Source: Methylococcales bacterium
Lineage (GTDB): Bacteria; Pseudomonadota; Gammaproteobacteria; Methylococcales; Methylomonadaceae
Direction of reading: 5' to 3'
DNA length: 8,631 bases
NCBI GenBank assembly: GCA_023146575.1
Contig: JAGLBU010000025.1
Location: forward strand, 1 to 8,631
Below are positions 1 to 6,955 of this stretch, in pieces (position 1 is the stretch's first letter; every line of letters starts with the position of its first letter). The translations under genes and the position numbers were made by a program. Under the pieces are notes generated by a model that was not told the DNA's origin, did no database searches, and saw only the letters and a program-made list of their open reading frames with translations.

Positions 1-2
1 AA

Positions 3-512
3 AGTGATTATAAAATCACCCAAACTTTATCGAAAGTGATTGTGACTTCCGTAGAGAACCCTATAGATACTGTTACACTGATTAATGTTGAACAATTACA
101 ATTTAAAGATTCCGCAATTACGATTGACTATAATCCCGTCATTAATGGCGTAGTCGGCAGTTATATTCAAGCCATTGGACGACAACCTGATTTTAAAGCC
201 ATACAAAATTTAGCCAATGCGGTCATCAGCAAAAATTTATCGGTGGGAAAATCGGCTTTATTATTGATGACATCAGAAGAACTATCACAGAAAATTGGTT
301 TTGATATTACGCAGGCAGCCACCCCAACACAAGTAGACCAATTATATCTGACCTTTTTAAAACGCTTACCGAACGAGGATAATAAAAATGCGTGGATCAA
401 AAAATTATCGGAAGGATCATTAAGTCTTGAAGGTTTTGCATCACACGTTGTGACCTCCCCTGAAATGCAAGGTCATTATGCAGCCCCTACCGAATGGGAT
501 TTTAGTTTATAA
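3..512 (+). CDS. C-terminal part of an RTX-type secreted protein with DUF4214-like tail (5' partial)
   Basis: The reading frame is open to the left edge, so this is the last 169 residues of a longer protein; the GTG at position 36 is only an internal Val codon. Residues 1-43 have the form that closes many RTX/hemolysin-type calcium-binding modules: YKIT near the start, then DTVTLINVEQLQFKD and a short strand. From about residue 52 there are two DUF4214-like helical units, one around YIQAIGRQPDF and one around LYLTFLKRLPNED, each followed by a hydrophobic helix and a T/S-S-E or S-P-E turn. The last residues (EWDFSL) are acidic then hydrophobic, as in many type I secretion signals. By family knowledge such proteins are exported by an ABC-type (T1SS) system and bind calcium outside the cell. 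The functional N-terminal part is outside the window, so enzyme, adhesin or S-layer roles cannot be separated. It converges on hemH with 11 nt between the stops. Confidence 0.8.
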   Translation, partial: SDYKITQTLSKVIVTSVENPIDTVTLINVEQLQFKDSAITIDYNPVINGVVGSYIQAIGRQPDFKAIQNLANAVISKNLSVGKSALLLMTSEELSQKIGFDITQAATPTQVDQLYLTFLKRLPNEDNKNAWIKKLSEGSLSLEGFASHVVTSPEMQGHYAAPTEWDFSL

Positions 513-522
513 GGTTTTCATG

Positions 523-551
523 ATTAATGCGTAATAATATCTAGCATTAAT
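523..551 (+). terminator. Weak hairpin between convergent genes
   Basis: A perfect 8-bp inverted repeat, ATTAATGC (523-530) and GCATTAAT (544-551), encloses a 13-nt loop just after the stop of the RTX gene. On the + strand only a short T run follows (552-554), so it is a poor match to an intrinsic terminator. On the - strand no T run follows. The left arm overlaps the hemH stop codon. The position between two convergent stops supports a termination role; the AT-rich stem and short U tract argue against strong activity. Confidence 0.35.
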
Positions 552-1489
552 TTTGTGTGGCTTTCACTGTCATTTAACGCTGGAATGTAATGATAACGCT
601 CACCGCCTGCGCTTATAAAAATATCCTTATTAGTGATGGCAATTTCTTCTAGGGTTTCAAGACAATCGGTGGCAAAGCCTGGGCAAATGACATCAATATC
701 TTTAATGCCTTGGGTTGGGAGTTCTTTCAAAACTTCGACACAATAGGGTTTTAACCACTCCGCCTTTCCAAAACGCGATTGAAAGACTAATTTCCATTGC
801 GAGTCATTAAGTTTTAAATAATCAGCAATTAATTGGGCGCTGATTTGGCATTGTTCAAAATACGGATCGCCCCAATCAGTCAATTTTTTAGGCAAGCCAT
901 GAAATGAAATTAATAATAAATCACCACGTTGTTGTTCCCATGTTTTTTGTATAGAGTCGCCAGTCGCCTTAATATACAGTGGGTGTTGATAATAATGGCT
1001 TACAAAGCGCAATGAGGGAATGTTGCGCCATGTTTGTAATATGGTACTAACTTCATCGTATACCGAGGCTGTCGTGGTTGATGAATATTGTGGATACAAC
1101 GGAATAATGACAATTTCATCGCATTCGGATTGTTGAAACTGGGTCAATTTCTTTTTAATCGAAGGTTTTCCATAGCGCATGGCGTAGTCCACGAGAATTT
1201 TATTATTATCCACCAAACTTTCTATTTTTTTAGCCAGTGCATGGGTCAATAAAACCAGCGGTGAACCTTGTGGTTGCCATATTTTTCGATAGGCTTTGGC
1301 GGATTTTCGCGGTCTAAAAGGCAGTACAATGCTGTGTAAAATCAGCCACCATAACCCTCTGGGTAAATTAACCACCCGCTTATCCCATAAAAATTGTTTG
1401 AGATAACGTCTAACATCCGAGGTTTTAGGGGAGGCAGGGGAGCCTAAATTAATCAGTAACACCCCTTTTTTGGGCAATTTTTTGGGCAT
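524..1489 (-). CDS. hemH: Ferrochelatase
   Basis: A 321-residue ferrochelatase, the usual length for a bacterial HemH. It inserts ferrous iron into the porphyrin ring in the last step of haem b synthesis, in the cytoplasm or at the inner membrane face. Visible landmarks are LLINLGSP (11-18), PLYPQYSSTT (130-139), ISFHGLP (194-200) with the presumed catalytic His197, QSRFGKAEWLKPY (237-249), and CPGFATDCLETLEEI (269-283) with Glu278, matching the E. coli His194/Glu275 pair. The C-terminal RYHYIPALND is also typical. There is no extra C-terminal cysteine cluster, so no sign of the 2Fe-2S centre found in some ferrochelatases. The ATG lies 2 nt after the folE stop and has no strong Shine-Dalgarno sequence, so translation is probably coupled to folE. 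Porphyrin pathway enzymes upstream of this step are not in the window. Confidence 0.97.
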   Translation of the reverse strand: MPKKLPKKGVLLINLGSPASPKTSDVRRYLKQFLWDKRVVNLPRGLWWLILHSIVLPFRPRKSAKAYRKIWQPQGSPLVLLTHALAKKIESLVDNNKILVDYAMRYGKPSIKKKLTQFQQSECDEIVIIPLYPQYSSTTTASVYDEVSTILQTWRNIPSLRFVSHYYQHPLYIKATGDSIQKTWEQQRGDLLLISFHGLPKKLTDWGDPYFEQCQISAQLIADYLKLNDSQWKLVFQSRFGKAEWLKPYCVEVLKELPTQGIKDIDVICPGFATDCLETLEEIAITNKDIFISAGGERYHYIPALNDSESHTKLMLDIITH

Positions 1490-1491
1490 TA

Positions 1492-2034
1492 TTAACGGCT
1501 AATTAAGTTTAAAAACTCAGAGCGAGTGTTGATATCTTTTCTAAAAATACCTGTCATTACGGAAGTCGTCATCACCGAATTTTGTTTTTCAACCCCCCGC
1601 ATCATCATGCATAAATGTTTGGCTTCAATCACCACCGCGACTCCACGAGCGCCTGTTACTTTTTCAATGGCATCGGCAATTTCTTTGGTGAGTTTTTCTT
1701 GAATTTGCAACCGCCGTGCGTACATATCAACCACCCGCGCCGCTTTTGATAAGCCCATTACTTTGCCATCAGGTAGGTAGCCAATGTGACATTTACCAAT
1801 AAACGGCAGGAGGTGATGCTCGCACAAAGAATAAAGTTCAATGTCTTTAACAATCACCATGTCTTCGGTATCAGCTTCAAAAATTGCGTTATTTAAAACC
1901 CCTTCTAAGGTTTTTTCGTAGCCATTGTTTAAAAATGCAAACGCTTTTGCGGCACGTTTAGGCGTATCAACCAAGCCTTCACGGCTTAAGTCTTCACCAA
2001 CGGCTTCAATGATTTTTGCAAAATGCGCTTCCAT
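1492..2034 (-). CDS. folE: GTP cyclohydrolase I (type IA)
   Basis: A 180-residue FolE of the zinc-dependent class, converting GTP to 7,8-dihydroneopterin triphosphate, the first step of tetrahydrofolate synthesis and a source for 7-deazapurine pathways. The zinc ligands are visible as Cys71 and His74 in [10 protein letters not shown] (69-78) and Cys142 in KHLCMMMRG (139-147); His73 and His140 match the catalytic histidines His112 and His179 of E. coli FolE. The E. coli enzyme is longer at the N-terminus, but about 180-190 residues is common in other bacteria, so this is not a truncation. The ATG at 2034 has an AGAGA Shine-Dalgarno-like sequence upstream. It is followed after 2 nt by hemH, and a candidate promoter overlaps the end of dusA just upstream. 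Confidence 0.97.
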   Translation of the reverse strand: MEAHFAKIIEAVGEDLSREGLVDTPKRAAKAFAFLNNGYEKTLEGVLNNAIFEADTEDMVIVKDIELYSLCEHHLLPFIGKCHIGYLPDGKVMGLSKAARVVDMYARRLQIQEKLTKEIADAIEKVTGARGVAVVIEAKHLCMMMRGVEKQNSVMTTSVMTGIFRKDINTRSEFLNLISR

Positions 2035-2068
2035 AATATTCTCTGAGTTTTAAAAAAATAGGGCGCTA

Positions 2069-2097
2069 GTATAGCATTATCACTGAGTAAATTTTAA
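2069..2097 (-). promoter_or_regulatory. Candidate extended -10 promoter for folE-hemH
   Basis: Reading the - strand, TGC-TATACT gives an extended -10 element (TATACT at 2069-2074, 5 of 6 to consensus, preceded by TGn). TTAAAA at 2092-2097 is a weak -35 match, 18 nt upstream. The predicted start of transcription would be near 2062, leaving a leader of about 28 nt before the folE ATG. The element overlaps the dusA stop codon at 2080-2082. It would let folE-hemH be made separately from cca-dusA. This is a pattern match only. Confidence 0.4.
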
Positions 2098-3048
2098 CGC
2101 CTCTAATAGTACGGTTTTGTTAGCATTTTTTTTAACCGCTTCCTCACTCAGATAACGCCGCCAATTTCGTGCGCCTTTTTGACCGTGAAACAAACCTAAT
2201 ATATGTCGAGTTACACTATGCAGGCGAATACCTCTGGTTAATTGTTTATCAACATAAGGGATCAATTCTTCAATAATGCACTGACGTTTTTTTAACAAAC
2301 GCGGGCGGTTATAAATTTCATGATCGATTTCCGCTAATAAAAAAGGACGGTTATACACTTCACGTCCAAGCATAACTCCATCTGTTTTTGATAAATGCTG
2401 CTTAATTTGCTCTAAATTAGTAATACCGCCATTTAAAATAAAATTCAGGTTGGGGTAATCCTGTTTTAATTGATAAACAATATCATAACGCAAAGGTGGA
2501 ATATTACGGTTTTGTTTGGGCGATAAGCCTTGTAGCCACGCTTTTCGGGCATGAACAATAAACGTATGGCAGCCTGAATCGGCAATTATTTCAATAAAAT
2601 CGGTAAGTTCTTCATAGGAGTCTTGCATGTCAATTCCGATACGAGATTTTACCGTAACAGGAATAGCAACCGCTTGCGTCATAGCATTCACACACTCCGC
2701 GACTAACGCAGGCTTTGCCATTAAACACGCCCCAAATTGTCCATTTTGAACCCGATCACTTGGGCAACCGACATTTAAATTGACTTCATCGTAGCCATAA
2801 TCTTGTGCCATTCTGGCACATAATGCTAACTCTTGTGGGTCTGAGCCTCCAAGCTGTAAGGCTAAGGGATTTTCTTCAGGATTAAATTGTAAGAAACGAT
2901 GTTGATTGGCATGGATTAACGCCCCTGTGGTCACCATTTCGGTGTATAGCAAGGCTTTTTTAGACATCAAACGGTAAAAATAACGACAATGGCGATCCGT
3001 CCAATCCAGCATTGGTGCGACACTAAATAAGTGATTCATTGCTGACAT
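2080..3048 (-). CDS. dusA: tRNA-dihydrouridine(20/20a) synthase
   Basis: A 322-residue FMN-dependent tRNA-dihydrouridine synthase that reduces uridines in the D loop. The DusA subgroup is indicated by the N-terminal SVAPMLDWTDRHCRYFYRLM (9-28), TEMVTTGAL (36-44) and NVGCPSDRVQNGQFGACLM (92-110). Cys95 in NVGCPSD is the expected proton-donating cysteine. Lys134 in VKSRIG, His166 in VHAR, NGG at 206-208 and GR at 228-229 match FMN phosphate and ring contacts of the family TIM barrel; the rest is the C-terminal helical tRNA-binding domain. The ATG at 3048 overlaps the cca stop as TAATG and has GGAAG (3056-3060) seven nt upstream, which favours it over the in-frame ATG three codons later. The shared base with cca indicates a cotranscribed, translationally coupled pair with a common theme of tRNA maturation. 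Confidence 0.95.
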   Translation of the reverse strand: MSAMNHLFSVAPMLDWTDRHCRYFYRLMSKKALLYTEMVTTGALIHANQHRFLQFNPEENPLALQLGGSDPQELALCARMAQDYGYDEVNLNVGCPSDRVQNGQFGACLMAKPALVAECVNAMTQAVAIPVTVKSRIGIDMQDSYEELTDFIEIIADSGCHTFIVHARKAWLQGLSPKQNRNIPPLRYDIVYQLKQDYPNLNFILNGGITNLEQIKQHLSKTDGVMLGREVYNRPFLLAEIDHEIYNRPRLLKKRQCIIEELIPYVDKQLTRGIRLHSVTRHILGLFHGQKGARNWRRYLSEEAVKKNANKTVLLEALKFTQ

Positions 3049-4286
3049 TATGGCGCTTCCAATCGCTGTTTTTTTCGGATTTCATTGACCGCGTGAACCC
3101 GCGCTTTATAAATTGCCTCCCCAATGGCTTTCCCTTCTAACTCTGATTGTAAAATCGCGCTGGTATCAATACTAATCGCCGCTTTTAAAACCTGTTTCAT
3201 ATAAGCCGCTTGAGGATAAAGTAGCCCCTCTTTTCCCGTTCGCCCTTTTGAATCTGATTCACAGGCGAATAAAAAATCGTTTAAATTTTCAGGGTTTTTT
3301 AAAGACCCAGATTCCATCAATAAATTAACCAGTGTTGAGGCTTTAAGTTCAAAGGCGCGGTGACAATGGGTATGGTATTCCATCACCAATTTCGCTAATT
3401 TTTTAAATTGATTGGGAACCCGTAAACGTTGACAAAGACAGGCTAACGGTTTTAACCCTGATTTTTCATGCCCATGATGGCTGGGAAGTAAGTGTTTAGG
3501 GGTCAGCGCTTTGCCTAAATCATGCAATAAAGCAGCGAACCGTACTTCGGGTTTTTCGGACAAAAGACAGGCTTGATTCAGGCTGAGAAAAGCGTGAATG
3601 CCTGTGTCAATTTCGGGGTGATATTTTTCAGGCTGAGGAACCCCAAAAAGGTTATCAAGTTCAGGAAAAATAACCGCTAAAGCATTACATTCTCGCAAAA
3701 CTTCAAAAAAAGTGGCAGGATTTTTTTCATTTAACGCTTTATAGGTTTCAGCCCACACACGTTCGGCGACTAAATGAGCCACTTCACCCTCTGCGACCAT
3801 TTTCTGCATTAAGGCTAAAGTTTCAGGGGCAATCGTAAAATTTAGATGTTTATACCGCGCCGCAAAACGGGCAAGGCGTAAAACCCGTACAGGGTCTTCA
3901 CTAAATGCAGGCGATACATGACGAAATATGCGTTTTTTTAAATCGGCTTGACCATCATAGGGGTCAATAATGTTACCTTCAGAAGATAATGCCATTGCAT
4001 TAATAGTCAGGTCTCGACGAATTAAGTCTTCTTCTAAGGTAACGTTTGCATCACTGTGGACTTCAAAACCTTTGTAGCCTATGCCTATTTTTCGTTCAGT
4101 ACGGGCAAGGGCGTATTCCTCACGCGTTTTAGGATGCAAAAACACAGGAAAGTCTTTTCCTACGGCACTAAAACCTTGTGCCATCATGGTTTCAGGGGTT
4201 TCCCCGAGTACCACCCAATCGTGTTCTACAACAGGATAGCCCAATAACTTATCTCTGACGGCGCCGCCAACCAAGAACGTTTGCAT
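3048..4286 (-). CDS. cca: CCA tRNA nucleotidyltransferase / multifunctional CCA protein
   Basis: A 412-residue class II CCA-adding enzyme with a C-terminal HD domain, collinear with the E. coli multifunctional CCA protein of about the same length. It adds or repairs the 3' CCA end of tRNA using CTP and ATP; in E. coli the HD domain also gives phosphodiesterase and phosphatase activities. Landmarks are VGGAVRD (6-12), the metal-binding carboxylates Glu21 and Asp23 in EHDWVV, EEYALARTERK (56-66), the RRDLTINAMA stretch (90-99), EDPVRVLRLARFAARY (130-145), the PEIDTGIHAF stretch (224-233) and HD residues His255-Asp256 in FAALLHDLGK. The start matches the E. coli N-terminus; its Shine-Dalgarno sequence is weak (AGG about 11 nt upstream). 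It is first in the - strand run, with a perfect TATAAT upstream, and overlaps dusA by one base. Confidence 0.97.
   Translation of the reverse strand: MQTFLVGGAVRDKLLGYPVVEHDWVVLGETPETMMAQGFSAVGKDFPVFLHPKTREEYALARTERKIGIGYKGFEVHSDANVTLEEDLIRRDLTINAMALSSEGNIIDPYDGQADLKKRIFRHVSPAFSEDPVRVLRLARFAARYKHLNFTIAPETLALMQKMVAEGEVAHLVAERVWAETYKALNEKNPATFFEVLRECNALAVIFPELDNLFGVPQPEKYHPEIDTGIHAFLSLNQACLLSEKPEVRFAALLHDLGKALTPKHLLPSHHGHEKSGLKPLACLCQRLRVPNQFKKLAKLVMEYHTHCHRAFELKASTLVNLLMESGSLKNPENLNDFLFACESDSKGRTGKEGLLYPQAAYMKQVLKAAISIDTSAILQSELEGKAIGEAIYKARVHAVNEIRKKQRLEAP
3056..3060 (-). promoter_or_regulatory. Ribosome binding site that fixes the dusA start
   Basis: GGAAG on the - strand lies 7 nt before the ATG at 3048, inside the last codons of cca. 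The alternative in-frame ATG (codon 4) has no equivalent site at proper spacing. This supports the overlapping TAATG arrangement. Confidence 0.5.
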
Positions 4287-4330
4287 ATTGATTAAAACCT
4301 GTAGGGATTTGTCACTAAAAAGGATCTTAA

Positions 4331-4336
4331 ATTATA
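4331..4336 (-). promoter_or_regulatory. Candidate -10 box for the cca operon
   Basis: On the - strand the sequence reads TATAAT, a perfect consensus -10, 44 nt upstream of the cca ATG. No good -35 is visible at 16-18 nt (CGCTAA or GCTAAA), so either an activator or a tolerant promoter is implied, or the match is chance in AT-rich DNA. It lies in the 101-nt gap between the DUF2892 gene and cca, the natural place for the operon promoter. Confidence 0.4.
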
Positions 4337-4372
4337 GAACCATAAGACCCCATTTAGCGTTTATTTAATAAC

Positions 4373-4387
4373 GCTCAATTGTTGAGC
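4373..4387 (-). terminator. Hairpin directly after the DUF2892 gene
   Basis: GCTCAA (4373-4378) and TTGAGC (4382-4387) form a perfect 6-bp stem with a 3-nt loop, starting at the base after the TAA stop of the - strand gene. On the - strand it is followed by GTTATTAAAT, a poor U tract. On the + strand it is followed by TTATTTTTTAT, a much better one, but that run is simply the Lys codons and stop of the gene read backwards. It probably ends the small gene's transcript before the cca promoter, perhaps incompletely. Confidence 0.45.
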
Positions 4388-4675
4388 TTATTTTTTATCA
4401 GCTTCTTTTTCTTCTTTTACGTCAGGGGCTGATTCTGTTGTGGTTTCAGTTGCATCGCCCTTTTTTAAAAAAGGATTACCACCAAATCCAGAATACGCTG
4501 GACACCAACCTATATATCCGCTTGTCACTAATACCAAGCCAATCAATAATAATAAAATATTGGCTAAAAATAATGATATTAAGATTGAGATCGCCCCTGC
4601 GATAAGACGAAGCTGCTTTTCTTTATCATTTACGTTATGTTCAAATTTTATCAAACGTTTATAATCAAATTTCAT
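4388..4675 (-). CDS. YgaP-like transmembrane (DUF2892) protein with charged tail
   Basis: A 95-residue inner-membrane protein. Residues 13-25 (HNVNDKEKQLRLI) match the amphipathic start of the DUF2892/YgaP transmembrane domain, in which NVG, a charged residue and R are usual. Two closely spaced hydrophobic helices follow at about 24-38 and 40-56, and the family end motif appears as SGYIGWCPAYSGFG (52-65), with Cys58 before Pro. After residue 70 the protein ends in a hydrophilic, Thr/Glu/Lys-rich tail that most short members of the family lack. In YgaP this membrane part anchors a rhodanese domain; stand-alone copies have no established function. An AGAGAG sequence before the ATG is a good ribosome binding site. 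It is divergent from uvrD and separated from cca by a hairpin and 101 nt, so it is likely its own transcription unit. Confidence 0.85.
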   Translation of the reverse strand: MKFDYKRLIKFEHNVNDKEKQLRLIAGAISILISLFLANILLLLIGLVLVTSGYIGWCPAYSGFGGNPFLKKGDATETTTESAPDVKEEKEADKK

Positions 4676-4718
4676 TTTAAACTCTCTTTTAATGTCAATA
4701 GTTTGCTGAAATACCCTA

Positions 4719-4778
4719 TATAATAGAGCTTCTTATTTTTAAGTCTACTCAATATACACAGCTAAAAAAAATGTGCAA
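4719..4778. promoter_or_regulatory. Divergent promoter region with overlapping -10 boxes
   Basis: The 114-nt gap between the DUF2892 gene and uvrD holds candidate promoters for both. On the + strand TATAAT (4719-4724) is a perfect -10 facing uvrD, with no convincing -35. On the - strand TATTAT (4720-4725) is a -10 facing DUF2892, with TAGACT (4742-4747) 16 nt upstream as a -35. A second - strand option is TATATT (4751-4756) with TTGCAC (4773-4778) at 16 nt. No clear LexA box was seen, although uvrD is LexA-controlled in E. coli. Confidence 0.4.
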
Positions 4779-4789
4779 GCGATAAAAAA

Positions 4790-6955
4790 ATGGATGTCTC
4801 TTCCCTAATTAATACCTTAAATGATGCGCAACGGCGTGCGGTGACGGCACCTTCAAAGGCTATGCTGATTTTAGCAGGTGCTGGAAGTGGTAAAACACGC
4901 GTCTTGGTTCATCGAATTGCGTGGCAAATTCAAGTCGAAGGCTTATCGCCTCACAGTATTTTAGCGGTAACCTTTACCAATAAAGCCGCGCATGAAATGC
5001 GAGATCGGGTGGAAAAATTATTAAAATTTCCGACGCAAGCCATGTGGATTGGCACCTTTCACGGACTCGCGCACCGTATTTTACGCCGTCATGCCAGCGA
5101 AGCACAATTACCAACCACGTTTCAGGTTATGGACTCGGACGATCAATTACGTGTGATTAAACGGCTGTTAAAATCCATGCAAATTGATGATAAAAAATGG
5201 CCTCCCAAACAAATACAATGGTTTATTAACGCCCAAAAAGATGAAGGACTACGGGCAAAACACCTGAGCCATAATGGGGATTTTTTCCTAGAACAAATGA
5301 TTAAACTTTATCAGGCGTATGAAGTGATTTGTCATCGTTCTGGCTTGGTGGATTTTGCCGAATTACTCTTAAAAGCACATGAATTATTACGTGATACCCC
5401 TGAATTATTGATCTTTTATCGCCAGCGTTTTCGCCAAGTGCATGTCGATGAATTTCAAGATACCAATAAAGTACAATATGCCTGGTTACGATTATTGACC
5501 GAAGGCAAGGACAATTTATTTATTGTCGGCGATGACGATCAATCCATTTATGGCTGGCGAGGCGCTCAAATTGTCAATATTTTTAATTTTCAAAGTGATT
5601 ACCCAAATCACGAATTAATTCGACTGGAACAAAACTATCGTTCCACTGCCCATATTTTGCAAGCCGCCAACCAATTAATTACCCATAACAGTAATCGCAT
5701 GGGAAAGGAATTATGGACAGACAGTGGCGCAGGCGAATTAATCTCCTTGTACTCGGCTTTTAATGAGCGAGATGAAGCCTATTTTGTTATAGATCGCATC
5801 CAGCAATGGCTTGAAGCAGGCACTTTAAAAAAAGAGGTCGCTATTTTATATCGCTCTAACGCCCAATCACGCCAATTTGAAGAACGATTAATGACCGAAG
5901 CCATTCCTTATCGGGTTTACGGCGGTTTACGATTTTTTGAACGCGCTGAAATTAAAAATGCCTTGGCGTATTTGCGTTTGTTATCCAATCGAAATGATGA
6001 CCCCTCGTTTGAACGAATTATTAATACCCCCACACGCGGCATCGGCACACGCACATTAGACAGCCTGCGCGAGTTTGCCAAAGATCAACAAATATCCTTA
6101 TGGCAAGCAACTGAAAGACGTATCAATGAAAATTTCTTTAGCCCTCGTGCCGCCAATGCCTTAAAAAAATTTCAAGCCCTCATGCAGGATTTAGAAACCC
6201 AATTGCAGGAATCAGAACTCTATGAAAAAGTGAAATTAGTCGGGGAAAAAAGTGGCTTAATTGAATTTTACAAAAAAGAGAAAGAGGATCGTGGCGAAGC
6301 ACGTATTGAAAATTTAGAAGAATTAGTCAATGCGGCACGCGCGTTTGATTACCCCCATGAAGAGGGGGAAACTTTAAGCGATTTAGATATGTTCTTAGCC
6401 CATGCAACCTTAGAGTCTGGAGAAATGCAAGGCGCTGATGCTGATGATTGTATCCAATTAATGACCCTGCATTCAGCGAAAGGCTTGGAGTTTAAACAAG
6501 TTTTTATGGTGGGACTCGAAGAAGGTTTATTTCCATCGGGACGTTCTATAGAAGATGTGGCACGCTTAGAAGAAGAACGGCGTTTATGTTACGTCGGTAT
6601 TACGCGGGCGATGGAAAAATTGTGTATTTCGTATGCGGAATCGCGGCGCTTATATGGTAAAGAAAGTTATCCCAGTCCTTCGAGGTTTTTGCGTGAGATT
6701 CCCAAAGATTGTTTGCAAGAAGTTCGTTTTCGCGCCAATATTTCTCAAGATACACAACGCCATACTGCAAAAAAAGTAATAAAAAATTCAGGGCTTTATC
6801 ACAAGGGCGATAAAATTAGTCATGCTAAATTTGGCGCAGGCACTATTCTTCAATTAGAAGGTGAAGGAGCGCACGAAAAAGTCCAAATTAAATTTAGAGA
6901 AAGTGGTTTAAAGTGGTTGATGGTCGCCTATGCGAAACTGGAACGGCTTTCCTAA
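4790..6955 (+). CDS. uvrD: DNA helicase II (UvrD)
   Basis: A 721-residue SF1A helicase, against 720 in E. coli UvrD, with the same MDVS start. It unwinds DNA 3' to 5' with ATP to remove the incised strand in nucleotide excision repair (after UvrABC) and in MutHLS mismatch repair, and clears RecA filaments. Visible elements are the Q motif (LNDAQRRAV, 10-18), Walker A (LAGAGSGKTR, 28-37), motif Ia (TFTNKAAHEM, 61-70), Walker B (VDEFQDTN, 219-226), motif III (GDDDQSIYGWRGA, 247-259), motif IV (QNYRST, 281-286), YRSNAQSR (354-361), motif V (MTLHSAKGLEF, 558-568) and motif VI (EEERRLCYVGITRA, 594-607). The C-terminal Tudor-like domain (about 671-720, KFGAGTI then GLKWLMVAYAKLE) separates it from Rep, which lacks this ending. 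No key residue is missing. The Shine-Dalgarno sequence is weak (A-rich GCAAGCGATAAAAAA leader). It is divergent from DUF2892; the next genes follow on the same strand after 66 nt without an obvious terminator. Confidence 0.98.
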   Translation: MDVSSLINTLNDAQRRAVTAPSKAMLILAGAGSGKTRVLVHRIAWQIQVEGLSPHSILAVTFTNKAAHEMRDRVEKLLKFPTQAMWIGTFHGLAHRILRRHASEAQLPTTFQVMDSDDQLRVIKRLLKSMQIDDKKWPPKQIQWFINAQKDEGLRAKHLSHNGDFFLEQMIKLYQAYEVICHRSGLVDFAELLLKAHELLRDTPELLIFYRQRFRQVHVDEFQDTNKVQYAWLRLLTEGKDNLFIVGDDDQSIYGWRGAQIVNIFNFQSDYPNHELIRLEQNYRSTAHILQAANQLITHNSNRMGKELWTDSGAGELISLYSAFNERDEAYFVIDRIQQWLEAGTLKKEVAILYRSNAQSRQFEERLMTEAIPYRVYGGLRFFERAEIKNALAYLRLLSNRNDDPSFERIINTPTRGIGTRTLDSLREFAKDQQISLWQATERRINENFFSPRAANALKKFQALMQDLETQLQESELYEKVKLVGEKSGLIEFYKKEKEDRGEARIENLEELVNAARAFDYPHEEGETLSDLDMFLAHATLESGEMQGADADDCIQLMTLHSAKGLEFKQVFMVGLEEGLFPSGRSIEDVARLEEERRLCYVGITRAMEKLCISYAESRRLYGKESYPSPSRFLREIPKDCLQEVRFRANISQDTQRHTAKKVIKNSGLYHKGDKISHAKFGAGTILQLEGEGAHEKVQIKFRESGLKWLMVAYAKLERLS

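Noticed and set aside
36..38. GTG as the start codon of a 158-residue + strand gene
   Set aside because: The frame stays open to the left edge and the residues before it (SDYKITQTLSK) continue the RTX-like module, so this is an internal Val codon of a partial gene.
167..400. 77-residue frame on the - strand
   Set aside because: It is antisense within the RTX/DUF4214 gene, which has clear family sequence; no ribosome binding site or family features.
1492..2034. FolE as a truncated gene because it is shorter than the 222-residue E. coli enzyme
   Set aside because: About 180 residues is usual for many bacterial FolE proteins and all zinc and catalytic residues are present.
2051..2075. Intrinsic terminator for dusA (T run after GCTATACTAGC on the - strand)
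   Set aside because: The stem is only four base pairs and separated from the T run by several bases; an extended -10 explains the same sequence better.
4218..4226. Possible loss of a catalytic Asp in Cca (Glu21 where E. coli has Asp)
   Set aside because: A Glu-x-Asp carboxylate pair is, as far as I know, also found in other gammaproteobacterial CCA enzymes and should still bind metal; everything else is intact.
4056..4247. 63-residue frame on the + strand
   Set aside because: It lies antisense inside the conserved N-terminal part of cca.
4440..4664. 74-residue frame on the + strand
   Set aside because: It lies antisense inside the DUF2892 gene, whose motif and ribosome binding site are convincing.
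4771..4785. Four-codon ORF (ATG TGC AAG CGA TAA) in the uvrD leader as an attenuator peptide
   Set aside because: No ribosome binding site beyond an A tract and no alternative hairpins around it; most likely chance.
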